A DNA stretch of 64,000 nt from Ensifer sp. USDA 6670 (GTDB taxonomy: Bacteria; Pseudomonadota; Alphaproteobacteria; Rhizobiales; Rhizobiaceae), in NCBI GenBank assembly GCA_000421085.1, contig ATWE01000003.1:186001-250000 (forward strand), written 5' to 3'. The notes beneath the pieces are model-generated. The model worked only from the letters and a program-made list of their open reading frames with translations, was not told where the DNA came from and did no database searches. Shown piece by piece: positions 1 to 9,143 of the stretch (position 1 is the stretch's first letter; every line of letters starts with the position of its first letter). Made by a program: the position numbers and the translations under genes.

Positions 1-200
1 TCCTCTAAAAACGCAATAAGCTTCTGCAACTGTTTGAAACATTATAAAATTTTCATCCATGAGGGGAATGGCTCAAGGATCAAATCCAACAATGGGGCCG
101 CGAATAGTTAAAAACCTTTGACGTGATAGCGCGTCGAAGAATATAGTCGCCCCATATTTTTTGGTAGAGTTTTCTTTATTCCTTTTTTGGAGGCTGTGAG

Positions 201-1454
201 ATGGGGATTTCACCGGCCGTTTATAGGACCATTTTGCCCCGTTGGAAGCTTGGGGCGTTCCTGCTGCTGATGGTTCTTTGGGCGCTTGCGTTCCCGATGA
301 TTACGTCTATGCCCGCTCAGGCCGGTGATTACCGGCTCAACTCGGGAGATGTTCTGACCTTCGACTTCCTTGACGATGCCGAGTTGCCGGTCACTGCGAC
401 CGTCTCGGGCGCCGGCGTAGCGCAATTTCCGCTGATCGGCGGGGTCGAGGTCGTCGGGCTCACGGTGCCGGAAGCGCTGGCGAAGCTCCGTAGCGAGTAC
501 CGCAGGCGCGACGTTCTCGTCGATCCGAAAATCTCTCTCGATATTTCGACTTTTCGACCGATCTTCGTGCTCGGAGAGGTCAAGACTCCGGGCTCGTTTC
601 CCTTCTACAGCGGGCTGACGGTCGAGCAGGCCATCGGTCTGGCCGGAGGCATGCAGGTCGCCGCGGCGAGCGCATCCGATCGGATCGTCGCACGGGCCCG
701 TCTGCGCGCGGAGGCAGAGGCCGCCAACGCCGAGATCGTTCACGAGGCCATCTATGCGGCGAGGCTCGTGGCTCAGTTGAAATCCAGCGACAAGATTGAC
801 CTTGCGGATGTGCCTGAGGTGGCACGCGACTATGTGACCGGCGTGCCCCTCGATGGCGTGATAGAACTCGAAGAAAAGATCTTGAAGGCGGACCTGGCCG
901 CAAACAAGTCGCAAGCGCAGATCCTGGCCGAGGGCATAACCCAGTCCGAAGGCGGCATCGAGATACTGAACCAACTCATCCTGCAGCAAAAGGACGTGGT
1001 CCAGAACAGCAAGGAAGATGTGGAGCGTATCGCTACCTTGCGCAAGCGCGGGCTGAACACCGAAAGCGATCTGTCCCGCGCGGAGAACAGTGCTTCGGCC
1101 GAACAGGCGCAGCTTCTTGAGACCTTCGCCACACTCGCGCGATCGCGCCAGGAGTTGAGCGGTCTGAAACTGCAGCTCGCAAAGCTTGCGGCCGACCGCG
1201 AGAAGGACATACTGACCCAGCTTCAGGCGCGTGAGATCGCCATCCAAAAGCTGATTTCTGGAAAACACTCCGCCGAAGAACAGATATTACTCATGGCGGC
1301 TGTGGCCGAGGACGAGTCCAAGGAAAAACAGATCGCATACACCTATGAGATTCGCCGGAATCCGGTCGGCGGTACGCCGACCAGCATAAAGGCGTCGACC
1401 CTGACTGAGCTTGTTCCGGGCGACGTGCTCATGGTGTCAATTGCCGGAATGTAA
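201..1454 (+). CDS. ExoF-type outer-membrane polysaccharide export protein (OPX/Wza family)
   Basis: The 417-aa product starts with a signal peptide (hydrophobic stretch about residues 18-38, likely cleavage after AQA). A polysaccharide export domain follows at about 42-115, with NSGDVLTFDF and the family-like repeat of short beta strands. An SLBB-like segment (VLGEVKTPGSFPFYSGLTV) lies at about 121-140. A long Ala/Glu/Lys-rich coiled coil covers about 155-365, and a second SLBB-like end contains LVPGDVLMVSIAGM. Size and architecture match S. meliloti ExoF (about 420 aa), which acts in the cell envelope in exopolysaccharide secretion. GGAGG at 189-193 supports the ATG. The upstream 200 bp is AT-rich and holds no gene. 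An ExoY-like gene follows 61 bp later. No canonical exoP or exoQ lies nearby, so this is probably a paralogue in a different surface-glycan locus. Confidence 0.88.
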   Translation: MGISPAVYRTILPRWKLGAFLLLMVLWALAFPMITSMPAQAGDYRLNSGDVLTFDFLDDAELPVTATVSGAGVAQFPLIGGVEVVGLTVPEALAKLRSEYRRRDVLVDPKISLDISTFRPIFVLGEVKTPGSFPFYSGLTVEQAIGLAGGMQVAAASASDRIVARARLRAEAEAANAEIVHEAIYAARLVAQLKSSDKIDLADVPEVARDYVTGVPLDGVIELEEKILKADLAANKSQAQILAEGITQSEGGIEILNQLILQQKDVVQNSKEDVERIATLRKRGLNTESDLSRAENSASAEQAQLLETFATLARSRQELSGLKLQLAKLAADREKDILTQLQAREIAIQKLISGKHSAEEQILLMAAVAEDESKEKQIAYTYEIRRNPVGGTPTSIKASTLTELVPGDVLMVSIAGM

Positions 1455-1515
1455 GACTTAATTTCAGAGATTTTTAAAACACGCTCTAAGCGCCCTGCGC
1501 CAAGGGAATATTGAG

Positions 1516-2196
1516 TTGAAAACCTATAGAGAACCTGCGGCTGTCAGCTTCGGCTTGCCTGCGTCCTTGGGATTTTACCGTCTCAAGCGTTTCCTTGATT
1601 GCCTGTCTGCCGGAACCGTTTTCGTCCTGTGCCTGCCCGTGATGGCGGTTACGGCAGTGGTCGTTTGGGCTGCCGTCGGCTTGCCGCTGTTCTTCACCCA
1701 GGCGCGTGCCGGCGCGGGGATGCGCGTTTTCACCGTCGCCAAATTCCGCACGATGACGGATGCGCGGGCGCCTGACGGCACGCTTTTGCCGGATGCGTTG
1801 CGGCAGACCGCCGCCACCGCTCTGTTGCGGCGGCTGCGCTTCGACGAGCTGCCGCAACTCATTGCGGTGCTTTCCGGGGACATGTCGATGGTAGGTCCGC
1901 GCCCGCTTCCCTTGGCGACCGTCGCCGGCTTCGGCGAACTTGGCCGCATGCGCTGCCGCGTCGCCCCGGGGATGACCGGCTGGGCACAGGTAAACGGCAA
2001 TACGCGGCTTTCGGACGAGGAGAAGATCGCTCTCGACCTCTGGTATGTCGCACACGCCAGCCTCTGGCTCGATGCGCGGATCCTCCTGTTGACCCTGAAG
2101 ACGCTGGTTGCCGGCGAGCGGGTTCACGCACGGCATCTGCAAGAGGCCAGGGAGTTTCTTTCGCGCCGTCTTGGCGCAGAGACGCCGAAGGCGTGA
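1516..2196 (+). CDS. ExoY-type undecaprenyl-phosphate sugar-1-phosphate transferase
   Basis: The 226-aa protein belongs to the bacterial sugar transferase family (PF02397), which puts the first sugar phosphate of a repeat unit on undecaprenyl phosphate at the inner membrane. One membrane segment lies at about residues 30-54. The catalytic part has the family motifs KFRTM, RFDELPQ, GDMSMVGPRP and PGMTGWAQVNG. The length equals that of S. meliloti ExoY. The start is a TTG, preceded by AAGGGAAT about 7 bases upstream; no ATG occurs in frame before the membrane segment. It follows the ExoF-like gene and precedes a PIG-L deacetylase, so it probably initiates the glycan made by this cluster. The sugar transferred cannot be read from sequence. 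Confidence 0.9.
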   Translation: MKTYREPAAVSFGLPASLGFYRLKRFLDCLSAGTVFVLCLPVMAVTAVVVWAAVGLPLFFTQARAGAGMRVFTVAKFRTMTDARAPDGTLLPDALRQTAATALLRRLRFDELPQLIAVLSGDMSMVGPRPLPLATVAGFGELGRMRCRVAPGMTGWAQVNGNTRLSDEEKIALDLWYVAHASLWLDARILLLTLKTLVAGERVHARHLQEAREFLSRRLGAETPKA

Positions 2197-2250
2197 TGCG
2201 GTGGATGGGCACGCGCCAAGGCGGCAATATTTTGTTGATCAGGAGGTTTC

Positions 2251-2937
2251 ATGGGTGGCGGGCAGATATCTTTCGGGCGCACTCTGGTCGTGGCGCCACA
2301 TCCCGATGACGAGGTGCTCGGCGCAGGCGGGACGATTGCGAGGCTCGCGGCCGAAGGTGAAGAAGTCTTCGTCGCGGTCGTGACGGAGGGAAAGCCTCCC
2401 GCCTTCGATCCGGAGGGAACTGCCCGCATACAGGCAGAAGCGAGGCAAGCCCACCGCGCCCTCGGCGTGACGGAAACGATATGGCTTCGGCTGCCGGCGG
2501 CACAGCTCGCGGAAACGGCGCATGCGACCGTCAATGCCGCCTTGCTCGAGCTCGTCCACCGGCTGTCGCCGCAAACCGTCCTATTGCCCTTCGTGGGCGA
2601 CATGCACATGGATCATCAGTTGACCTTCACGTCGGCGCTGGTCGCCTGCCGGCCGCACCAGGCGGAATTCCCCAAGCTCGTTCTCGCCTACGAGACCCTG
2701 TCGGAGACCAATTGGAATGCACCCTATCTGTCTCCGGCATTCGTGCCGAACGTCTTCGTCGACATCAGCGAGCATCTCGAGGCAAAGCTCAAGGCGATGG
2801 AGTTGTTTGCTTCCCAGGTGCGCCAGCCGCCGCATGAGCGCTCGATCGCGACCCTCAGGGCGCTGGCGACCTTGCGCGGGGCGACCGTGATGCGGCAAGC
2901 GGCGGAAGCTTTCGTATTGGTCCGGCACGTCGTCTAG
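2251..2937 (+). CDS. PIG-L family (LmbE-like) zinc N-deacetylase
   Basis: The 228-aa protein carries the signature HPDDE at residues 17-21 in VVAPHPDDEVLGAGG, and a second metal-ligand site in DMHMDHQ. PIG-L enzymes remove N-acetyl groups from GlcNAc-type sugars attached to lipid or nucleotide carriers. A strong ribosome site (AGGAGG, about 6 bases before the ATG) fixes the start. It sits between an ExoY-like transferase and a sugar aminotransferase, so the likely role is trimming an N-acetyl amino sugar in the glycan made here. The exact substrate is inferred only from context. Confidence 0.87.
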   Translation: MGGGQISFGRTLVVAPHPDDEVLGAGGTIARLAAEGEEVFVAVVTEGKPPAFDPEGTARIQAEARQAHRALGVTETIWLRLPAAQLAETAHATVNAALLELVHRLSPQTVLLPFVGDMHMDHQLTFTSALVACRPHQAEFPKLVLAYETLSETNWNAPYLSPAFVPNVFVDISEHLEAKLKAMELFASQVRQPPHERSIATLRALATLRGATVMRQAAEAFVLVRHVV

Positions 2938-3006
2938 GTTGAGGGACGGCGTCACACGGAAATTTCTCACTATTGCCATAAGACGCAATTCAAATCGGAG
3001 GGACAG

Positions 3007-4197
3007 ATGGGACGCTGGCCGGTTTACGACGAGGAACAGATCGAGGATGTCGTGTCGGTCCTCAGATCTGGCGAAGTGAATGCCTGGACGGGACCGCACG
3101 TACGCAACTTCGAGGCTGCCTATGAGCGCTTTCTCGGCGTAAAACATGCGGTGGCTCTCGCCAACGGAACTGTGGCGCTGGACCTCGCGCTCTACGCGCT
3201 CGGCCTTAAGCGGGGCGATGAGGTCATCGTGACGCCGCGCAGTTTCATCGCTTCGGCATCAACGGTGCCGATGGCGGGTGGAGTTGCGGTTTTCGCCGAC
3301 GTCGATCGTGACAGCCAGAACATCACTGCGGAAACCATACGGGCGAAGCTGACGCCGAGGACCAAGGGCGTCATCGTCGTGCACCTGGCCGGCTGGCCCT
3401 GCGACATGCCCGCCATCATGGCGCTTGCCCGCGAAAAGGGGCTGTGGGTGATAGAGGATTGCGCTCAGGCGCACGGCGCCGAAATCGACGGCCGGCCGGT
3501 TGGCAGTTTCGGTGACATCGCGGCTTTCTCCTTCTGCCAGGACAAGATCATCACCACCGGAGGCGAGGGTGGGCTCGTGGCGATGAATGACGACGAGCTC
3601 TGGAAAAGGGCCTGGAGCCGCAAGGACCATGGCAAGTCGTATGACGCGGTCTACAACAAAGAACACTCTCCGGGTTTCCGCTGGCTGCATGAGTCCATAG
3701 GCACCAACTGGCGCATGATGTCGATTCAGGCGGTGATGGGATTGCGTCAGTTGCAGCGCCTGACGGAATGGCGCAGCATAAGAGCACACAATGCGGCTAT
3801 TATCGCCAGAGCGGCCGAGGAGATCGAGGCTTTGCGCACGCCCTTGCCGCCCCGAGGGATTCAGCACGCGTGGTATAGGTTCTATACGTTTCTTCGGCCG
3901 GAGCGCCTGCGGCCCGACTGGAGCCGGGACCGGATCATTGCCGAAATCAACGGCGCCGGTGTCGCGTGCTTCAGCGGCAGTTGCTCGGAAATCTACCTGG
4001 AAAAGGCATTTACGGACATCGGTATGGCCCCGGCACAGAGATTGCCCGACGCCCGCGAGCTCGGCGAGACGAGCCTGGCCTTCCTGGTCGACCCAGCGCT
4101 CGATACGGCGGCAATGGAGAAGGCGGCGCATGTCCTGCGGGAGGTGTTTGCAAGGGCCAGCATCGCCAGGCCAGCCCTCGATGCCGCGCGGCGTTAG
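3007..4197 (+). CDS. DegT/DnrJ/EryC1/StrS family PLP-dependent sugar aminotransferase
   Basis: The 396-aa protein has the fold-type I PLP layout. Asp151 in VIEDCAQAHGA should pair with the pyridine nitrogen, and Lys180 in FSFCQDKIITTGGEGG is the expected Schiff-base lysine. Enzymes of this family aminate nucleotide keto-sugars to make amino-deoxysugars for surface polysaccharides. GGAGGGACAG directly before the ATG is a strong ribosome site; the convergent sulfotransferase gene has nearly the same leader. The gene is the last of the collinear set that begins with the ExoF-like gene, and it converges with the sulfotransferase across 37 bp. Confidence 0.9.
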   Translation: MGRWPVYDEEQIEDVVSVLRSGEVNAWTGPHVRNFEAAYERFLGVKHAVALANGTVALDLALYALGLKRGDEVIVTPRSFIASASTVPMAGGVAVFADVDRDSQNITAETIRAKLTPRTKGVIVVHLAGWPCDMPAIMALAREKGLWVIEDCAQAHGAEIDGRPVGSFGDIAAFSFCQDKIITTGGEGGLVAMNDDELWKRAWSRKDHGKSYDAVYNKEHSPGFRWLHESIGTNWRMMSIQAVMGLRQLQRLTEWRSIRAHNAAIIARAAEEIEALRTPLPPRGIQHAWYRFYTFLRPERLRPDWSRDRIIAEINGAGVACFSGSCSEIYLEKAFTDIGMAPAQRLPDARELGETSLAFLVDPALDTAAMEKAAHVLREVFARASIARPALDAARR

Positions 4198-4234
4198 AGC
4201 GGTTCCATTCGGAATTGGGCGCGCAGGTGCGGGC

Positions 4235-5077
4235 TCACACGTTCAATCCCGTGTGGCCGACGAGACGTTTGGCGGCGATCGTCAGGTCGCTCGCGCACAG
4301 ACGCTCGACCTCTGCGACCTGCGCCTCGTCCAGATAGTCCCTGAAACCGCCTGCCTTGCCACGGCGCATGCGCAGGCTTTCCACGTCGTTCCGATCATAG
4401 TCATGAGCCGGAATGCCTTCTACCCGCTCCCTGTCCTGCATGGCCTCGAACCGGCCGGCCTCGACCGCTGCCCGGAGCGCCGTTCGATCAACCGGACAGC
4501 GGAGAAATTCCAGCACCGCTTCGGTTCGTCCTTCCGTGTCGGCGGAGAGACCCTCGTAGCTCAGAACGAAGTGCGCACGGTTGGACAAACCGGCTGCCCA
4601 GCGGTTGAGATAACCGATCATCTTGGGCATACCCTGGTCGCGGTCCTTTATGAACTCCGTAAGCGTGCCGGCGAAACGGTGTTTGTGCCGGGTCGCATGG
4701 AAATAGGCCGACACGATCACGTCGCGCGGGTCTCTTACCATCATAATCACCGGGCGCCTGAGGAACAGGCTGGCGCGATAGTCCAGGTGGCTGACGAGGA
4801 TTTTCGGAACAGCGTCTTTCGCCTCGCGGAAGCGGTAACCCGGCATTCCACGCACCGGGTCGAGATCGAAATTCGGTACGATCGAGAACATGTTATGAAG
4901 GTCTATCGGTTCAGGCACGCGCGCGGTCGTCGCGAGATAGTGGGAAAGAACGTACCGAAACCAGGTGCGGCCCGATTTTGGATAGGAGATCAGGAAACTG
5001 TCGGCTTGAGCGGCATAGGTGGTAAGCCGTACCCGCTTCTCCACCCGACGCAATGCCCGCCTGAGAATGCTTGCCAT
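4235..5077 (-). CDS. PAPS-dependent sulfotransferase
   Basis: The 280-aa cytosolic protein has both PAPS-binding signatures: the 5'-phosphosulfate loop YPKSGRTWFRYVL at residues 32-44 and the 3'-phosphate motif VRDPRDVIVSAY at about 114-125. It should transfer sulfate from PAPS to a hydroxyl or amino group; the acceptor is not evident. Position between an aminotransferase and a glycosyltransferase suggests sulfation of the glycan made here. GAGGGACAG lies just upstream of the ATG. No PAPS-synthesis gene (cysD/N/C) is in the window. Confidence 0.88.
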   Translation of the reverse strand: MASILRRALRRVEKRVRLTTYAAQADSFLISYPKSGRTWFRYVLSHYLATTARVPEPIDLHNMFSIVPNFDLDPVRGMPGYRFREAKDAVPKILVSHLDYRASLFLRRPVIMMVRDPRDVIVSAYFHATRHKHRFAGTLTEFIKDRDQGMPKMIGYLNRWAAGLSNRAHFVLSYEGLSADTEGRTEAVLEFLRCPVDRTALRAAVEAGRFEAMQDRERVEGIPAHDYDRNDVESLRMRRGKAGGFRDYLDEAQVAEVERLCASDLTIAAKRLVGHTGLNV

Positions 5078-5484
5078 CGTCTGTCCCTCAAATTGAGATC
5101 ACCGCCGCGCGGTGCACGCATGGGCAAATGTAGTTTTGGTGCGCTGATCACGCATGATAGAACAATACGTCGTTTCTGGAATAAAGATTACATTCCGCTT
5201 CATGATGGGACTTGCAATGAAAAAAGAAATTCTTTGCGTGTGCAGTGGTTGCACGTCTTGTGTGGTATTGATTATTTGAAGTAATTAACTAAGCTTACGG
5301 TGCCGGGTCGGCCCGCGGCTGGCAATTTCAGACATTCGTTTTAGCAATTTGAATATGAAATGAAAAACAAGCATTCTGTCAATAACGTGCTTGCATAGGG
5401 CGTGAGGCGCGCCCGGTAACATTCCAATCGGCATTGGTGAAAATCGTGATGTTTTGCATCGCGAAGACGGAATGGAGGCACCAG
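5078..5484. other. AT-rich divergent intergenic region
   Basis: This gap separates the minus-strand sulfotransferase from the plus-strand glycosyltransferase. Positions about 5130-5400 are clearly richer in A/T than the flanking genes. A small inverted repeat, CCAAT-CGGC-ATTGG, lies at 5424-5437. Divergent promoters are expected here, but I do not see a confident -35/-10 pair. Reading frames crossing the region lack ribosome sites and family motifs. Confidence 0.5.
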
Positions 5485-6771
5485 ATGATGTCCCTTGGGC
5501 GAAGAGAAACCGTTGCTGCCGCGGCAGCCATGACTCCTGTCCGTGACGCTCGCCGGACTTCGGGGGAGGGGTATTTCGAAATGAACGACAGTTCGGCTTC
5601 CCCGGCGCATGAGGCACCGAATATTTCCGGAGCGCGTGTGACTATCGTCCTGCCGGGCCTTGGCGCAGGCGGCACCGAGCACGTGGTGAACCTGGTCGCC
5701 AACCATTGGGTTCGGCGCGGTTGCACAGTGACGCTCATCACCCTCGAACCGCCGGATGCGAAGCCCTATTACCCATTGGATCCAAAGATCTCGATCGAGC
5801 GCCTCGGTCTGCCGCCTCAAAGGGCGGCAAAACTCATGGCGGGCGTTCTCGTGCTCAGGAGAATTCATCGCCTGCGGTCCGCCATTCGCCGCTCGAAGCC
5901 GGATTTGGTCCTGAGTTTCCTGACGCGCACGAATGTGCTGACGTTGCTGGCGACGGCCGGACTGGCGGTCCCGGTGATCGTTTCCGAGCGCAACAATCCG
6001 GCGCTGCAGCCTTTCGGTCCAGCCTGGAAATGGGTTCAGCGCCGGCTATATCCGCGCGCGTTCGGTCTCGTGACGATGACCAAGGGGGCGCTCGACTATT
6101 TTCCGGAGAAGATGCGCGGCAGGGGGTGGGTGATCGCCAATGCCGTCGACCTGCCCGGCGAATGGCAGAACAGACGCGGCAACAATATCTTGACCGCGGT
6201 TGGCCGGCTCACGCGCCAGAAGGGCTTCGACCTCCTGATCGAGGCCTTTGCGCGGATTGCCACGAGGCACCCCGACTGGAAGCTCGTCATCTGGGGTGAG
6301 GGCGATGACAGGAAATCGCTCGAGGCACTGCGGGACGCGCTCGATCTGAAGGACAGGGTTGAGTTGCCGGGCGTAACGCAAAAGCCGGGGCTATGGGTGG
6401 AGACGGCCGACGTCTTCGTCTTGTCGTCCCGTTACGAGGGATGGGGTATCGTCTTGCTCGAAGCCATGGCTGCTGGGCTCCCCGTGGTCTCCTTTGCATG
6501 CGAATGGGGCCCCTCGGACATGGTGAAGCATGGCGAGGACGGTATCCTCGTTCCCAGCAACGATGTGGATGCGCTTGCCGAGGCACTGTCCAGGGTGCTC
6601 GGCGACGGTGAACTCAGGAGTCGTTTGGCTATCAATGCCGAGGCGAGCGCCAAGAGATACCTGCCGGAACGCATACTGTCGCAGTGGGACGCAGTCGCAT
6701 CGTCGGCCCTGAAACACTCGGCTCGCGAACATGTCTCCACGGTGCCGGCCGCCGAACCCGGTTCGGCTTGA
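5485..6771 (+). CDS. GT4-type glycosyltransferase
   Basis: A GT-B fold glycosyltransferase of about 428 aa. The N-terminal glycine-rich acceptor-side loop is VTIVLPGLGAGGTEHVV. The C-terminal donor site has the E-x7-E motif EGWGIVLLE (about residue 318) followed by AMAAGLPVVSF and WGPSDMV. It should act on the cytoplasmic face, adding a sugar to the lipid-linked glycan. The start is uncertain: ATG 5485 has GGAGG 6 bases upstream, ATG 5581 also has a GGGGGAGGGG leader and removes a low-complexity N-terminus, and the frame stays open to a TTG at 5434. Sugar specificity cannot be assigned. Confidence 0.85.
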   Translation: MMSLGRRETVAAAAAMTPVRDARRTSGEGYFEMNDSSASPAHEAPNISGARVTIVLPGLGAGGTEHVVNLVANHWVRRGCTVTLITLEPPDAKPYYPLDPKISIERLGLPPQRAAKLMAGVLVLRRIHRLRSAIRRSKPDLVLSFLTRTNVLTLLATAGLAVPVIVSERNNPALQPFGPAWKWVQRRLYPRAFGLVTMTKGALDYFPEKMRGRGWVIANAVDLPGEWQNRRGNNILTAVGRLTRQKGFDLLIEAFARIATRHPDWKLVIWGEGDDRKSLEALRDALDLKDRVELPGVTQKPGLWVETADVFVLSSRYEGWGIVLLEAMAAGLPVVSFACEWGPSDMVKHGEDGILVPSNDVDALAEALSRVLGDGELRSRLAINAEASAKRYLPERILSQWDAVASSALKHSAREHVSTVPAAEPGSA

Positions 6772-6802
6772 GCCGGACCATAATCCGGAGAGCCTTGCCG
6801 GC

Positions 6803-6852
6803 CGCCGCGCGTCTTATCGGACGCGCATCAGGTCGCTGTAGCACTTTGATCT
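6803..6852 (+). repeat. Intergenic mosaic repeat, copy A
   Basis: A perfect hairpin, GCGCGTC (6807-6813), loop TTATCG, GACGCGC (6820-6826), is followed by AGGTCGCTGTAGCACTTTGAT. A related block occurs inverted at 17525-17580. I recall similar blocks scattered between genes in rhizobial genomes; this is memory, not a search. It lies between a glycosyltransferase and the MscS-type gene. Confidence 0.6.
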
Positions 6853-6946
6853 GCCTCCTTCGGAGTGCCCGGGATTGCGGGGTGACGCGTATGCGTTGAT
6901 ATGCCACTATCATCGCCGAGTAGTCTGGCGATCAGGGGGCTATCGC

Positions 6947-9067
6947 ATGGGTGCAGGTGTAGGGCGCGTCGCAGCAGTCGTTGTCTTTTTACTCCAACTG
7001 ATATTTGCCCCTGCGGCTCTCTCGGCGGCTCAAGAGTTGGGGACGGCGCCTCCGGCCAAGGTGCAGCAGATCATTCAGCTGTTGGATGATCCCGAGGTCC
7101 GTCAATGGATCGAGACCAGGCAAGGGATCGAGACCGGACAGGCGGCTTCCGCGCCCGCTGCCGTCACGCCGCCCCGGAGCTTCGCTTCGCGCTGGATGGC
7201 CGAGGCCAGGAGGCACCTTACCGCGCTTCTGAACGCCGCGCCGCGTGTATTGCCCGAATGGCAGGCGGCAAGAGACCGCGTGTCCGGCGACATGCAGAGC
7301 CAGGGAAGATTGCCGATCATCCGGGCTTTTGCCCTGGTTCTGCTGATCGGCTACGGCGTCGAGTTCCTTCTGCGCCATGTCCTGCAACGCAGTGCCAGCC
7401 GCAACAACGCACACGCAGGAAGCGGGCTGGCGGCCTTCGTTCGCATCGCGCCGCTTGTTGCCTTCGCCATTGCCGCCGTTGCCGCTTTCGTGATCGCCGA
7501 TTGGCCTCGTAACCTCGAGGCAGCGGTCGCGCCGCTTCTGATCGCCTGGATCGTGGCTCGTCTTTTGATCGCGATCGCATCGGCCGTGTTGAGGCCCTCA
7601 ATCGCGGGCGGCGCGGCCACGCATCCGGCACGGTCGTATGTATCGCTTGCTCCGGATCGCGCCCGTTTCTGGCTGAGGCGGTCCGTGCTCTTCATCTGCA
7701 CCGTCGCTTTCGTATGGGCCGTCGGCGATATGATGCGGGCGCTTGCGTTCCCCGAAGACGTGCGCAACCTAATGAGCGCGATCCTGGGGCTCGTCGTTCT
7801 CGGACTGGCGATCGACACGACGTTGCGCCGGCCGGTTGCCGGGATGGCGCCCGCGCGCCGCATCCTGCGAAACGCCTTGATCGTTTCCTTCCTGGTCTTG
7901 CTCTGGTTCTTCTGGGTTGCAGGCATGGAGGTGCTGTTCTGGCTCGGCGTCTATGCCCTCGGTCTGCCACCTCTGCTGCGCTTCACCAGCGCCGCGACCA
8001 GAACGATGCTGGATGCTGCCGCGGCGGAGGACTTCCGCGTCCTGCGCAATGTTCTGATCGAGCGAGGGGCGAGGCTTGTAATCATCGCGCTCGCGGCCGT
8101 ATGGCTTGCCATGGCCTTCCGCATCAACGGCGCGCAGATGATGCAGGACGAGGCATTCAACCGCATCTTCCGCGGCGTGCTGGCCGGCATCGTCATACTG
8201 CTTGCGGCCGATCTCGTCTGGCAGCTTGCGAAGGAATCCATCAACGTACGCATGGCGCGCGCCAGCCTGGCCGTGGAGGATTCCGCCGAGCTGGCGCGCA
8301 ATACGCGCCTGCGCACGCTGCTGCCGATCCTGCGCAATTTCCTCGCGGCCTTCATCGCGGTCGTCGCAGGTATGATGGTGCTTTCGGGCCTCGGCGTCGA
8401 GGTGGGTCCGCTGATCGCCGGCGCCGGCGTCTTCGGCGTTGCCATCGGCTTCGGCTCCCAGACGCTCGTCAAGGACATCATCAGCGGCATCTTCTACATG
8501 ATGGACGATGCCTTCCGGGTCGGCGAATATATACAGAGCGGCAGCTACAAGGGTACGGTGGAGTCCTTCAGCATCCGCTCCGTCAAGCTGCGACATCACC
8601 GGGGACCGGTGTTCACCGTGCCCTTCGGCTCGCTCGGCGCGGTGCAGAATATGAGCCGCGACTGGGTCATCGACAAGTTCCTGATCAATGTTTCCTACGA
8701 CTCCGACGTCGCCAAGGTGAAGAAGGTCGTGAAGGGTATCGGTGCCTCCTTGCTCGAAGACCCGGAACTCGCGCCGATGATCATCGAAACGGTGAAGATG
8801 AAAGGGGTGGAGCAGTTCGGCGATTACGGCATAACCCTGAGCTTCGCCATGAAAACCAAGCCGGGCCACCAGACCCAGGTCAGGCGGCGGGCCCAGGCCA
8901 TGATCAAGGAGGCCTTCAAGACCAACGGCATCCAGTTCGCCTCGCCGACGGTCCAGGTGGCCGGAGACGACGCCCAATCGGCGCCCGCGGCAGCTGCCGC
9001 GACACGCGATGCGATCGCCAGGAAGAACGCGGCGCTCGCCCAGGGCGGGGAGGCAGCGGCGGAATAG
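6947..9067 (+). CDS. MscS-family mechanosensitive ion channel, large form
   Basis: The 706-aa protein has a signal peptide (cleavage near residue 27, ALSA/AQE), a periplasmic stretch, many predicted membrane helices, and an MscS core. The pore helix region GPLIAGAGVFGVAIGFGSQ lies at about residues 485-505, followed by TLVKDIISGIFYMMDDAFRVGEYI, the conserved TM3/beta-domain transition. Such proteins release solutes on hypo-osmotic shock; large periplasmic N-termini are typical of YbiO/MscK-like relatives. ATG 6947 is preferred because AGGGGGC sits just upstream and gives a clean signal peptide. An in-frame start at 6875 would bury it. The C-terminus is Ala-rich and probably disordered. Confidence 0.9.
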   Translation: MGAGVGRVAAVVVFLLQLIFAPAALSAAQELGTAPPAKVQQIIQLLDDPEVRQWIETRQGIETGQAASAPAAVTPPRSFASRWMAEARRHLTALLNAAPRVLPEWQAARDRVSGDMQSQGRLPIIRAFALVLLIGYGVEFLLRHVLQRSASRNNAHAGSGLAAFVRIAPLVAFAIAAVAAFVIADWPRNLEAAVAPLLIAWIVARLLIAIASAVLRPSIAGGAATHPARSYVSLAPDRARFWLRRSVLFICTVAFVWAVGDMMRALAFPEDVRNLMSAILGLVVLGLAIDTTLRRPVAGMAPARRILRNALIVSFLVLLWFFWVAGMEVLFWLGVYALGLPPLLRFTSAATRTMLDAAAAEDFRVLRNVLIERGARLVIIALAAVWLAMAFRINGAQMMQDEAFNRIFRGVLAGIVILLAADLVWQLAKESINVRMARASLAVEDSAELARNTRLRTLLPILRNFLAAFIAVVAGMMVLSGLGVEVGPLIAGAGVFGVAIGFGSQTLVKDIISGIFYMMDDAFRVGEYIQSGSYKGTVESFSIRSVKLRHHRGPVFTVPFGSLGAVQNMSRDWVIDKFLINVSYDSDVAKVKKVVKGIGASLLEDPELAPMIIETVKMKGVEQFGDYGITLSFAMKTKPGHQTQVRRRAQAMIKEAFKTNGIQFASPTVQVAGDDAQSAPAAAAATRDAIARKNAALAQGGEAAAE

Positions 9068-9143
9068 CCGGGGCGCTGCAGCCGCTCGTCGTCGGGCGGG
9101 GCTCTGTTGACATCGGGACGGGAGGCGGGATAGCTCGCGCCGA

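Noticed and set aside
201-2196. Assignment to the canonical succinoglycan exo cluster
   Set aside because: The following genes are not exoP/N/O/M/A/L/K, so the ExoF/ExoY-like pair is treated as paralogous.
3791-5284. 497-aa plus-strand frame over the aminotransferase end and sulfotransferase
   Set aside because: It runs antisense to a gene with both PAPS motifs and is Arg/Ser-rich without motifs.
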